This document shows positions 1-12,900 of a DNA stretch of 64,000 bases, piece after piece. Location: contig NC_133663.1 in assembly GCF_037893015.1 (NCBI RefSeq), forward strand, positions 224,333,064 through 224,397,063. The letters are read 5' to 3'. Numbering within the stretch: the stretch's first letter is position 1; each line of letters begins with the position of its first letter. The notes beneath the pieces are model-generated. The model did no database searches. It saw only the letters and a list, made by a program, of their open reading frames with translations, and had not been told where the DNA came from. A program made the position numbers and the translations under genes. This DNA comes from Macrotis lagotis. Its lineage: Eukaryota > Chordata > Mammalia > Peramelemorphia > Peramelidae.

Positions 1-799
1 TCTACTTAAACAAGAAAAAATAAATGCAAATTTAAATATCTTCTGAGTATCATTAATACAAAAAGGCTTGAAAGTCCACAATATCAGAAATGATAGTGCA
101 TGTAATTCAAAAAGAAAATCATTAAAATTATATGGTTAAAAAAGTGAACCTCTTCCCATTAAAAAAAAAAAGAAATCCATTCTATAATAATGTTTTTCTA
201 ATTACAAACTAGAAACAATGCCAAGATTAAACAATTAAAAATCAACATGAAGTAAATATTATGGCTTCTAGGTAGGTTTTCAGATAGTACTTACCAAAAG
301 AAGCTACCACCATAATAGTAATTCTGCAATGTTTTAAGTTCTTTGGCATGTTTGGTCATTTAGGAGATAATAATTAAAGAGAATTAAGTATTTTAATGAA
401 TATGTACAGAGGACTTTCAGTGATAAAAGTACAAATATGAAGAAATTTTATAAAAACTCTGCATAAAGAATAAATTAATGATGTCCCACTTTTAACCTCA
501 GAGAATGTGGTACTTTAAAATCTTCATTTTCTTCTACATTTACATCAATATTGCCTACAAATAGAACTCCTAAAGTTATATTCAAATAAGCTATTGTTAT
601 TTGAAACATATATTTGTGATTATTAGGGATAAACTATATTCAATTTTAAACAAAGAAATCATATTGGTTGCTTTCTATATACTGATACACACCATTATAC
701 ACTCTTCATTTTCTCCTTCCTTGGGGGAGTCCAGACTGCTAACAGAATTTCATGTCAGAGTGTGGAATATTTAAGATCACACTGTATTTTAAGAAGCAG
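1..799 (-). other. SYAP1: SYAP1 3' untranslated region and beyond
   Basis: AT-rich sequence without coding potential directly downstream of the stop codon. No canonical AATAAA was noticed on the minus strand here. An ATTAAA-type hexamer (plus-strand 'tttaat') occurs near 394, so the polyadenylation site is unresolved and may lie outside the window. The end coordinate is therefore only a lower bound. Confidence 0.55.
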
Positions 800-927
800 T
801 TAATTTCCTTCCTGAAGCATTTCTTCAATTTCCTTGTCCCAATTGTCATCCTTTTTCTCTGATTCTGTCACTACTTCATATTCCTGAAGTTCCTGCTGTA
901 GTTCTTTTTCCCAATCGGCAGGTTCTT
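800..927 (-). CDS. SYAP1: SYAP1 terminal coding exon 9 (residues 311-352 and stop)
   Basis: The exon follows acceptor 'atttctgacag', encodes [20 protein letters not shown] and then [20 protein letters not shown] and GN, and stops at TAA (complement 800-802). The acidic, glutamate- and tryptophan-rich tail is a strong family match. Confidence 0.96.
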
Positions 928-3900
928 CTGTCAGAAATAAAATAAAGGTCAAAATATAGAAGCAGAGAATTTTCAAATGAAGAAATACGAGCAATCAATA
1001 ACCAAAAAGCTTCAAATTATTAATAGTAAGGAAAATAAAAACAAGTCTAAATGTTCACTTCATTTCCATCAGATTGCTAGGTAAAGATGACAAAAAGAAG
1101 GGCAGCTAGGTGGCACAGTGAATAGAGCACCAGCCCTGGAGTCAGAAGTACCTGAGTTCAAATCCGGCCTCAGACACTTAATAATTACCTAGCTGTGTGG
1201 CCTTGGGCAAGCCACCTAACCCCATCTGCCTTGCAAAAAACAAACAAACAAACAAACAAACAAAAAAAACCCTAACAAAGATGACAAAAAAGAAAAACAG
1301 TGGTTGTAAGACAATGTTTTTAGTTTTTTTTGGTAGTGAAGAACTAGAAACAAAGTAAGTGTCATCAATTGAGTAATGCTTAAACAAATTATAGTGTACT
1401 AAGTGGTGAAGGAAAACTTGTGAAAGACCTCAGAACTCTGACCAAGTAGCAAAAAACTGATGATAAAACAAACTTCTCATATCCTGGAAGACAGGAGCTA
1501 GACTAAAGGTATAAGAATGAGGCAAGTATTCTTAGACATGGCCAAGATATTGATTTGTTGCTTTTAACACATGTGTGTGTGTGTTTATAGAAATTTGTTA
1601 TAAGGGTAGTTACTTGAAAGACATTTTATAAAAGAACATAAAAAATTATTTTTAAAAGACATAGAAGAGAACAAAACTTTTTAATTTTCTGTGTTTTTAA
1701 AAAAATGCTTTAAATACACTTCTTTTTGGGCTACCTTTCCCTAGCTCTTTCTCTCTGACAACCCAATTTCCAAATGAAAACAAAACTAACTTCTCCTTCT
1801 TCCCCCCCCCCAACCCCCCCCCCCCCACCTTGTAACAAATATTTATAGTCAAGCAAAATCTGTATTAGAAGGTCTGACTTTTCCAAGCAGGTAACAACTA
1901 TCAACAAAAAAGAGACAGTTGGAGTCTCAGAGGATAAGTTCTAAGAAAATTAATTGTATGCAGTGTGGGAGAGATGGGGGAAAAGTTAAAGTAATAGTAT
2001 ACATGTCAAAATGTGTGCTGGGGGAGGCACGACAAGTTTGTGAACATAAATTTGCTAAAATGAATTTAGATAATTTAGTTTTTTTTAGCAGATAACAATT
2101 ATTTCAGAACAAATAAAAATATGAATTTTTATTTTCATATTTCTCAATATTTTGTTAAAGTATAATGATTAACTTTTAATAGAATTAATAAAGTAATTTA
2201 TGAAAAACATTTTGGAGAAAAAATCAGATGTTTTATATAAGTTACTGTTTGACAGAATCAAACTTTTTTGTCTCAAATATCAATTGAATTGTGCTTTTAA
2301 AAACCTAATTATTTAGCTTCCTAAATAACAATATATTTGTTTAACTAATACTTATTAGGCACCAACTATGTGCTAGGCATTGTGGATACAAACACAAAAA
2401 TAAAACTAGTTCTGCCCCTCCTGGAAGTTTACATTCTCCTGGGGGAAAAAACCCCACACTATTAGCATATGTAAGTGGAAAGCAAGATGCCTACAAAATA
2501 TAAACAAAGTAACATTTCTGTCGAAATGGGAGAGTCTCACGAAGGAAGTAGGGATGTCAGTACTTGCCAATGCCACTTCCTCCTGGCATGGTAGGAAATA
2601 AATCTTCTTTTCTCTTTTATATTTCTTTAAGTAGAAGGAGAAAAACTTGCCATTTTTTGATTCAGAGCTTTACCTGTATTATTTAATGTCTAGTTCAACA
2701 GGCACAAAAAGCTTTGTACATTTTCTTTTTTTAAAAAAAGCTTAGGTTCAAGGGTAGAGAAAAGTTAATAAGTTTATCTTCTAAAATTATAAAGGTGCTT
2801 TCTTGTCTTCTTATCCACATTTCCTACTATAAACCAGGGTTAAACTATCTTGCTAATGACAGCAAGACTTATGAGAAAGATACTAAGAAAATCAATTATA
2901 TTTGGTTTAATGTGACTCCCAAGACAATTTTTCCATTCTTACTTCAAGAGCTGACAATATCTCCCCCACTACAACCTCTTGTTCCAGTTTGGGAGTATCT
3001 CTGTTGAACCTCCATCTGAGGAAGCACCTACACCAACCATACTGTCTCCTCAAACCTGGTTTTGCCCCTGATTCCTCATATAAATTCCTTCAATGCCCTA
3101 CCCCCCCCCATTCCCCACTTCTTCCATCTAAGATGTAAGTTCCTTGAGAGTACAGACTTCCTTTGTGGTTATATTTGTAAACCTAGAGAACTTATTAGGA
3201 CATATACTAAACACTTAATAAGTCTTAATTACAATCCACCTTATAGTTCAGGCTGAAAAAATAACTTTGATGTTATTTAAAATTTTTTCAAATGGCTTTA
3301 ACTCATTTTAAATATTTTTATAATCCATCTGACAATATGAAAGAATATCAAATAGCAATTTATTATACAAACTAATTATTCTTACCTTCCAGTATAGTTA
3401 TTTCTTCTTCCTTTTTATCAAGTACCAACTGTTTCATTTCCTTTCTTAAATCTTCCTGATTAAAGGTACAAGCATCAAAGGCATCACTAACAAATTCAGA
3501 TACACCAGGACTAGTTGATATCTCTTCCTCATCCTGAAATATTCAATTATAGAGTTTTTGTAAATTTTTCAAAAGTAACTGTGAATATTCTGATTTTTCT
3601 TTAATCAGTTACCACTGTAATATATTTATTCTACTTTTTTTACCCTGCTTACTGCAAAAGACATTGATAATGTTTATCCTTCCTAGCACAAAATTTTTAT
3701 CAGTTACACACACATATTCTTTCTCTCCTCTCTCTCTCAAATCTTGCATTAGTAATGGTAGTAAACTGTCCTGTGCTTCAACTATAAGGTCTTTGATTCC
3801 TTAAGCACTGAATTCCTCCATTTTAAACAGAGATAGAAGACTATCTTATAAACAGTATCTGAGTTAGTACAAAAATTCACTTTAATTCCATACTCCAACT

Positions 3901-6900
3901 CCTAAATACAATATAAAATTGCCTTACCTCTTGAGGTTTAAGTTGAGATTTAATTGCAACAGGTGGTGTTTTAGGTCGAACTGCCTCTATAAAGTGAGAA
4001 TGCAAAAAAGATAATAATTGCTGAATTAATTTTAAGCAATTCTAACTAAAATTTCTACGAATAGTTTGTTGCATCACAAACTTCTTGAACTTTAAGTAAT
4101 AAGTTTAATTCCTATATTTATCTCTCATCCAAAACAACTTATAAATAAAAAATGCTACTTAAAAAGCTAGATTTCAGGTTAATTCTCTTCCTTAAAGATA
4201 AATGTTATTTTATTTCTCAAACTATAATTAAAAAGATTCTTAAGACAATTCAATCTCATTGTCCATCATCTGTAAAGTCAAGTTATTTTCCAACTTATTA
4301 AATAAAAGTTTGTTTCCAAGACCAATGTTTGATATTAGGAAAACAATCTTACTCTTACTCTGTACAAAGCGGCACAAAAGCAGAAAGAAAGAAGATAGGG
4401 GCAGCTAGGTGGCGTAGTGGATAAAGCACCGGCCCTGGAGTCAGGAGTACCTCTGTTCAAATCTTGTCTCAGACACTTAATAATTGCCTAGCTGCGTGGC
4501 CTTGGGGAAGCCACTTAACCCCGTTTGCCTTACCAAAAAAAAACCTAAAAAAAAAAAAAAAAAGGAGATGGAGTATAGCATGGAAGATACAAAAAAGCAA
4601 GAAGTACTGGATCATGTTATGTCTAGGAAGAAGTCAAGTATAAGAAGAATGGAGAGGGAGAAAATGACCAGGTAATGAAAAGTTTTAATGCCAAACAAAG
4701 GACATTTGATTCCTGGAGGTAATGGGGTGAAATGAGTTTGCTGAAGGGGTAATGAAGGAGTGTAGATTAGTTTGGACCAATGAGAAGTTACTACACTAAT
4801 TCTGGGGAAAGATGGTGAGGATATTGGTTATGAGTGTGGGAATAAAGTGACATATAGAAGAGATCATGTGAATGTAGCAACAGCAAAATATAGCAACAGA
4901 GCGGAAGACTGAGGTGAGATTTAGAGAGAAAGACAAGTTATTTTTTCCAATACACTGCATTTGAGAGACTTATTGAATATCCATTTCAAAAATGTTCAAA
5001 AGGTAGACAAATAATGTGGGACAGTGGTTCAGAAGAGAGAAGTGGGTTTGAATCTAGACATCTGGGAATCAACTACATAGAAATGATAAATGAATCCAAG
5101 GGACCTGATGAGATCACCTAATGAAATATCTTTTCATTATCGATAATAAATCACTAAACTTCAAAAGTTAACATATAAAGTTGTGATTGTAGTTAAAATA
5201 AAATGCCTGAGTCATGCATGCAGCATATATATATATATTTCACTTATGAGGATATTTTTCTTAATAATAACTAAGACTAATAATATCATGAAGTGAAAGA
5301 TTAAGTTGCTAAATTTTATTCTAACTACAACAAATAATTGGAATTGAATCAAAATAAAATTTGTGTCAGAGAATAGATTTTGATCATAACAATTAGCAAA
5401 CTTGGAGAAATTTGCTGTGGGACTTAGGTATAAAGAAAGGAGAAGGGGGCGGAGCCAAGATGGCGACATGAAGGGATCTAGTCTTAGGAGCTCTCTGATA
5501 AAAACTCATAAACTAAGGACTCTAACTAAACTTTCCAGAGACAGAACCCACAAGGGGACCCAGTGAGGCAGTTCTCCTACTCAAGGTAACCTGGAAAAGA
5601 GCAGAAAGCCTCTGCTCCCGGGGGTCGGAGGGGAGGCCGGCCAGATCCAAAGAACTTCAGCCTCCTGGAGGCAGCCCCAGGGCACTGGGAGCCGCAGCTC
5701 ACAGCAGCGGGGGAGTCTCCTGAGCTGCACCCCGGGGAGCACCAGGCACAAAGTGAGGGAACAGCGGGGGACCTCTGCCAGAGCAAGCACGTGGAGCCCA
5801 GCCCTCAGGGCACACAGCCAGCACCTTGGTCTTTCAGCAGCCCAGACCCAGAAACAGAAGCCCCCAGGGCATGAGCCCATTGAGCTGAGGGAGGGGAGTG
5901 AAGAGAGAGACTGCCAAGCTCTGTCCTCTGCCCCTGGAACAGGACTCTGGGGCTCTGACCACATTCAGATCCTAATTGCAATCTAGGTCCCCCCATAGAA
6001 CAACAGGGTCCCCCCCACCTCGGCCCTGTGGCAGAGGGGGGCACTTATGGTCATTCACAGACCAGGAGGGAGGACAGAACCTCACACACTGAGATCCTTG
6101 TGGGAGTGTCCCAAAAGCTCAGGAAGCACCCTAAAAAACATGCTTAGGCTGGGAAAATGAACAAGCAAAGAAACAAGAGGAAGACCATTGAGAAATATTT
6201 TGCAAATGAGCCCAAGAAGGATCAAAATACTCAGTCTGAAGATGAGGAAGCACAAGCTCCTGCATCTAAAGACTCCAAGAAAAAAAGAAATTGGGCTCAG
6301 GCTATGACAGAGCTCAAAAAAGACTTTGAAAATCAAATGAAGGAGTTGGAAGAAAAACTGGGAAAAGAAAAGAGAGAGATGCAGGAAAAACATGAAAATG
6401 AAGTCAGCAGCTTAGTCAAGGAAATCCAAAAAAAATGCTGAAGAAATTAGCATGCTAAAAACCAGCTTAGGTCAAATGGATAAAACAGTTCAAAAAGTTA
6501 TTGAGGAGAAGAATGCTTTAAAAACAAAAATTGGCCAGATGGAAAAAGAGATAAGAAAACTCTCTGAGGAGAACAAATCCTTCAGACAAAGAATAGAATT
6601 CAGGGAGATTGATGAATTTACCAGAAATCAGGAATCAATACTTCAAAACCAAAAAAAATGAAAAATTAGAAGAAAATGTGAAATATCTCATTGCAAAAAC
6701 AACTGATATGGAAAACAGACTTAGGAAAGATAATTTGAAAATTATTGGAATACCTGAAAGTCATGATCAGGAAGAGCCTTGACATCATTTTCAAAGAATT
6801 ACTACAGGAAAATTGCCCTGATATTCTAGAAGCAGAGGGCAAAATAGAAATGGAGAGAATCCACCGATCCCCCAGAGAAAGAGATCCCAAAAAAACCAAC

Positions 6901-9900
6901 CCCCAGGAATATTATAGCCAAGTTCCAGAACTCCCAAGTCAAAGAGAAAATATTACAAGCAGCCAGAAGGACACAGTTCAAATATCGTGGAGCTGCAGTC
7001 AGGATCACACAGGACTTAGCAGCAACTACACTGGAAGCTCGTAGGGCTTGGAATACAATATACCGGAAGGCAAAAGAGCTTAGAATGCAGCCAAGAATGA
7101 ACTACCCAGCAAGGCTGAATGTCCTCTTCCAGGGAAAAAGATGGACTTTCAATGAACCAGGGGAATTTCAAAGGTTCCTTTTGGAATGGCCAGAGCTGAA
7201 CAGAAGGTTTGATCTTCAGATACAGGACTCAGGTGAAGCATGGAGATTGGAGGAGAGGGGGGAAATATGAGGGACTTAATGAGGATGAACTGCATGTATA
7301 GAAAAATGATAATGATAATATTCATATGAACCATCTCAGTTAATAGAGCAGGTAGAGGGAGCTTTTATAGTTGAAGCACAGGAGAAAGCTGAATTCGAAG
7401 ATAAAATATGGTGTAAAAATGGAGTCAATAGAAAAAAAGTGAAATGTAATGTGAGAAAGAAAAAGGAGAGGAGGAATAGGCCAAGATATCTCATATAATA
7501 AGTTTTTTCTTTATTACAATGAGCTATTGCAATGATATGGAAGAGGGGAAGGCAAGGGGGAATGAGGGAACCTTTGTTCTCATCAGAGATGGCTAGGAGA
7601 GCAAACAGCAAATATATTCAATGGGGTATAGACAACTGGAGTAAGAAGGAGGGGGGGAGCAGGGGGAAGGGGAGGGGATGTGAATAAAGGAGGAGAGGAT
7701 GGACCATGGGGGGAGAGTGGTCAGATATAGCACATTTTCTTTTTTACTTCTTGCAAGGGGCTGGGATTTGATGGCCTGCCCAGGACCACAGGGCCAGGTA
7801 GATTCTGGGCCTAAGAGGTGGTATGGGGGCTCAGGGCTTCTTGGCCCCAGGACCAGGGATCTGTCTGCTGCACAACTCAGAGACCCTACAGCAGAGTCAG
7901 AGTGAAAGGAGAGAGAAAATATAGTACAAGGTAGTGGAGAAATAAGAAAGGAGGGAGTTGCAATCAGCAATGGCAATGGTGAAAAATATGGAAGTAACTT
8001 TTGTGATGGACTTATCATAAATAATGTGATCCACCCACAGAGTTGATGGTGTTGGAACAAAGACTGAAGCACATCTTTTGTTATTACTATTTTGGGAAGG
8101 GTGCAGGGCAAGTGAGGCTGGGTGGCCTGCCTGGGGCCACATAGCAGGGTGATCTTTGGGTGTCTGGGGCCAGATTCAAATCCAGGTGCTCCTGGCTCAA
8201 GGGCCAATTCTGTCTGCCACCCAGCCACCCCTACTATTATTACTATTTTATTTTGGGTCGTTTTTTTTGTTATTTTTTTCTTCTTTTTGGTTTTTGCAGG
8301 GCAGTGGGGATTGGGTAGCTTGCATGTCACATGGCTGGGTGATTATTAGGTTTATGAGGCTGCATATGGACTCGGGTGCTCGTGGCTCCAGGGCTGGTGC
8401 TTTGTCCATTGCGCCACCTGGCCATACCTACAATTATTACTATTATTTTTTTTAATTTTAATTTTTTCTCTCTCCCCTTTACTTTTTTCGTCCAAGCAAA
8501 TCTATCTATATTTATGGGGGAGGGGTAATTTGTTTACTTGTAAACAAGCTTATTTTATTAATGTAAAAAAAAATTTGTACAAAATGAGAATAAAAAAATA
8601 AATTAAAAAAAAAGAAAGGAGAAAGAGTCACTGTGGAGGAGAAAAAGTATTTAAAAAAAAGAAAGAAGATAAAACAAAAGTTAAGAGGATAGGAAGAAAA
8701 AAGGTAGACTGGGGCAGGATGTTTGGAGGAATAATGGAGACATGTCCTAAGCATGAAGAAACTGGGAAACTGGAAGAGTAAAGAGAAAAATTTGAAGAAT
8801 CAACAGTTAATGGGCAAGATATGGGGGCTGAGGGGGTAGGGCAGGTAAAAAGTGACTTCTACTTCTAGGAAAAATTAAAATCCTATCATTTGAGTTTTAT
8901 AAAGGTAACATGTTAGAAGTCTCAACATTATTTGTTTTAAGAAAATAGCAAAAATTATTTTCATGAAGTTAAGTACCTGAGAGTTGTGAGTCACTTTCTC
9001 TGCCACTATTCTTTTCTTCCTTTCCCACGGCTTGCTGCTGGGCTGCCAGCGCAGTCAGCTGTGCAGACTGTTTAATCAGGGAGACACGATAAAAATAATT
9101 CCTCCAAAACACTTCCTCTTTTACACTGAAGACAAACATGAATAAAGATATTAAAGACATTCTTTTCATTTTTTGGAATAAAAAAGGAACAAAATAGCAA
9201 AAATTGAACAGTGATCTTTCTATGGTAGCAAATAAAAAATATTACAGTAGAAAACATAGGAGAAAGAATACCCCTGTAGGTTATGAGATTTAATAATAAT
9301 CTGAGCTCCATCTCTGAAGTCCTAACACCAAGAAAACTATAAGCTCCTTGAGGGCAGGTAATCCAGGGACTAAACACAGTGCCTGGCATTTAGCAGGAAC
9401 TTAATACATGTTTATTGAATTGAATGGAGACCAGAGGTCAATAAATTAAAGTATATGTATATATCCTAGAAATTTCCAGAGTACTGTTTAGAGTAAGGTA
9501 AACATTCCAGGAATACAATATTTAGTCAATATTTATTTATTTATTTACCACCAAGCTGTAGAAAAACATTCAGCATTGAAACCCTACTGTTCATGGGCCA
9601 TGGTTTAGCAAGGGGATGAGATCGGGCTAAATGGGACATTATCCTGATTGCAATCTTGAAAAATCAACTTAGCCTCATTTCTTGCAGTTTCTCTTTTTCT
9701 TTAACTCTTTAAATTTTTTAATTTTATCACTCAACTGCTCTCTTTAACCCATCCATGGTCTCTTAATTGTCAGACCTAATTTCTTCTCTGTCCCCAACTC
9801 TCTCAACATAGTTGATACATTTGATACTGCTGATTACCTTGATCTTCAGAATACAATCTCTTCCCTGAATTTTATGACAATATTCTTTTTCCTGTTTCTT

Positions 9901-12900
9901 ATCTCATCCAACTGACCGTTCCTTTTCTATCTCTTATCTTGGCTTTTCATCCATGTCAGATCCTGTAACTATGAGTGTTTATAGCAAGATTCTTTCTTTA
10001 CTTGTCCTTTTCTCTTCTTTCTTTGGGTTACCATGTAAGTTTCTAGGAGTTTAACTATCACCTCTATGCAGACCATTCACAAATGTACATATTCAGCCCT
10101 AGTCTTGTTCCTGAGTTTCAGCACCTGATCACTAATTGCGCCTATTTGATATTTCAAACAGGAAATGTGAGAGACATCTCATATTTACCTCATTATCTTT
10201 TTTCTCAACACCATTCCCTCTTTTAAACTTCATTATTTTTGTCCAAGACACAAAAATTCTTCCAGTCTTTCAACTTTATAACTTATGTATTAATACTGGA
10301 CTCACGTTCTTTCATCTGATATCCAACTAGTTGCCAAATTTTACTGTTTTTACCTCCACAATCTCTCTCACATCTGATCCCTTACCTCTTCTCATAGATG
10401 ACCTAAATTAAATTAGTTCATCCCTTTATCACCTTTACCCTAGGCTATTGCAACAGATTAATTGATCTTCCTGCCTCAGTCTATCCAACAGACTACTACT
10501 GAGGTAATTTCCCTTAAGTACCCATCTGATCATGTCACTCCTCTAGCTTTTAAAGTTCCTTAGAACCTGGTCCCACCCTATCTTTCCAGATCCACTGGAT
10601 ATAACTCTCTTCCTTCACTCTGCAATTGCAGTTCCTCATGCATTACAATCCATCTCCTGCCTCTGAATCTTGGTATACTTACTGTCTCTCATACCTGGAA
10701 TGGGCTGTGTCCCACCTCACTTTCTTCAACATAAAGCTCAAGTATCACCTTTCCTCCAATCTAGATTTGTCTACTTTTTACATTTATTCTATTTATACTT
10801 ATATAGGTAATTACTGGATACATTATTTTAATGGAGAGAATGAATTGTTTTATTCCTTGTATTTGTATCCCTAGCATTTGGCACAGTGCTTAGAATATGG
10901 TAGATATTTCCTGACTGAAAAATTGAACAATGTCTGCTCTCAAGGATTTTGCCTCTTTTAAGGGAAGATCTACACATCAAGAGAAGTATATGAGCTAGAA
11001 GTGCTCAGGGATGGTGGATTCTGTGAAAAGGTGCAAAGATAGTAAAGGAGATATCATTTATGAGGGCAGACTGGCTGGACCAAAGAGTGCCAGAATAAAA
11101 GTAATAAATCTGGAGAGGTTAAATTGGAGTTAAGACAGTGAGGAGCTTTCAATACCCAACAGAGGAAGTCTGTAGATCAGAAGAGGAATGAAGCAGATCT
11201 GTGATTTAGTTATATGTCACTGAAGTAGTTGGGAGTAGACTGGAAAGGACTGAAAAGTGAAGATTTGAAGCAGGAAGAGCAATATAGGATATCAAAGATG
11301 AATTCATGACAGAGTCTTTACTAAACTTTGCAAAATGCTTATGTATATTACTGTAGGATTCTTAATCCTTCAAGAACTTAGAGGTATTATTATTTCTACT
11401 TTAGATATGAATAAACTGAAGTTCATTATTTTTATGTTACAAGGTGTTAAAAATGGGGAAAAAACATAGAGAGAAATGATAATAGCAATCATATGCTAGA
11501 GATTACCTGACAATAGGGCATGGAAAACATTTTCACTGTGCATACTATACATCCATGACAAGAGGTAAAAAATATGCAGGTCCACCCTTTAAGAACTTGG
11601 GGGTCATTTCCACATCATGATAAGGAATCAGAGTTAAGATTTCTGAGATGGAATGAGATGATTGCCAGAAAAGTGAATGCTATTTTAAGGATGCATTAGA
11701 AGAAATATAGTGTCTATATAAATCATAAACCTTTTAAAAGGTGCTGCTGATACAGCACCTATTATGGCTGAAGAACCAAGAAAAACACTGGGTCAACAAT
11801 GAAGCCCTTCACAATCTAAACTTCCATTTGCCTTTCTAGCCTCACTTGCTGTCACTTCCCTTTACATAATGTCTGTTCCACACAAACTGACCAACCAGCT
11901 GATCTCAAGCAAAACTGCCTGCCCTTCTTTCGTGCCTTTGCATAGGTTCTCCACCCCCATCCCCTTACCCCTGGTATCTGGACTATACTCCTTATTCCTC
12001 ACCTCCAGCTCTTTTCAAAGCATTTCAGGGATTACTCCAACACAAATTCCTCCCCAATGCCCACAGCTGATACTGCTCTTTTCCTCTTGAAAGTACTTTG
12101 CATGATGTTTGCCTTTTTGTTCTCAAAGAAGACTATGGCATCAGGGAGGTGGATGCCATGACAAGTACATGACTTGGATTTGAGTAAGGGGGTTTCTATG
12201 CTAAGTCACTAGCCTCATTTTCTCTTTCAGAGCCATCTGGGTACAGTGGCCAGAATGAATGACTAGAGATGGTCTGGGTATGAGGCTATCAGAGTTAAGC
12301 TGGTAAATGTCAAATGTCTGAAGTCAAGTTTAAACTCAGGTTCCGAACCCAGGGCTAGTGTTCCATCCACTGTACCACTTAGCTGCCCTCTGCAGAGACT
12401 CTGTTGTATTCTCCCCCATTAAAAAAGTAAATTTCTTTAGCAGTGTCCCTTATACCTTATATGGACAACAATTTAGACATGGTTCCTGTCCTTATGGAGA
12501 CCACTTCAAGGATATTTTCTTCAGTTCTTGGCACCATATTATAAGAGGGATAATAGGAAACAAAAATGTCTCCAGGGAAACTTGTACAGAGAAGAAAGTA
12601 CTTGATAACCACAATATATGAAGCACATTTAATAATTCAATTCAATATTCATTACTGAGTACCAACAACAATGCAAGGAACTAAGAGTGGTTTGCTTGAA
12701 CACATGACAAAAAAGGGAAAATAATCTCACCTTTGCCACTCAGTATCGACAGAATCTTAAGCAGTTCCATTTTAAATTTATAAAATAATATCTTAAAACT
12801 AGATAATCCCTAAAGGTCACTGAAGCACAAAAATTCTGATTTGTCACATTCAAATAAACATATTTTCCAATAACAGATAGTACTAAACAAGAGGCTTTCA

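Larger units (their letters stand above)
5445..8610 (+). mobile_element. HAL1-like (ORF1-only) LINE, nearly full length, with 13 bp target-site duplication
   Basis: The element starts with the L1 5' signature 'gggggcggagccaagatggc' and ends in a short A-rich tail. It is flanked by identical 'aaagaaaggagaa' at 5432-5444 and 8611-8623. Order: GC-rich 5' UTR (5445-6156), decayed ORF1 (6157 to about 7270), then directly a 3' UTR, with no ORF2 at all. Three antisense SINE-like units sit in the 3' part. The YY1-like 'caagatggcg' near the 5' end resembles the core promoter of placental L1. The lack of ORF2 fits the published half-L1 (HAL1) class; a secondary deletion in an ordinary L1 is the alternative. 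It lies in a SYAP1 intron, antisense to the gene. Confidence 0.82.

Noticed and set aside
1100-1276. tRNA gene
   Set aside because: The A-box- and B-box-like motifs belong to the SINE promoter. There is no cloverleaf.
1801-1830. Poly-C runs as regulatory sites
   Set aside because: They belong to a LINE 3' UTR pattern that recurs at 59460 and elsewhere.
7282-8094. Search for ORF2 or an endonuclease domain after ORF1
   Set aside because: No reverse transcriptase or endonuclease motif was found. The sequence passes directly into 3' UTR shared with 33035-33391.
7593-8330. 245-codon minus-strand ORF
   Set aside because: It runs antisense through the HAL1-like 3' UTR and its nested SINE units. 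The protein is low complexity and matches nothing I recognise.
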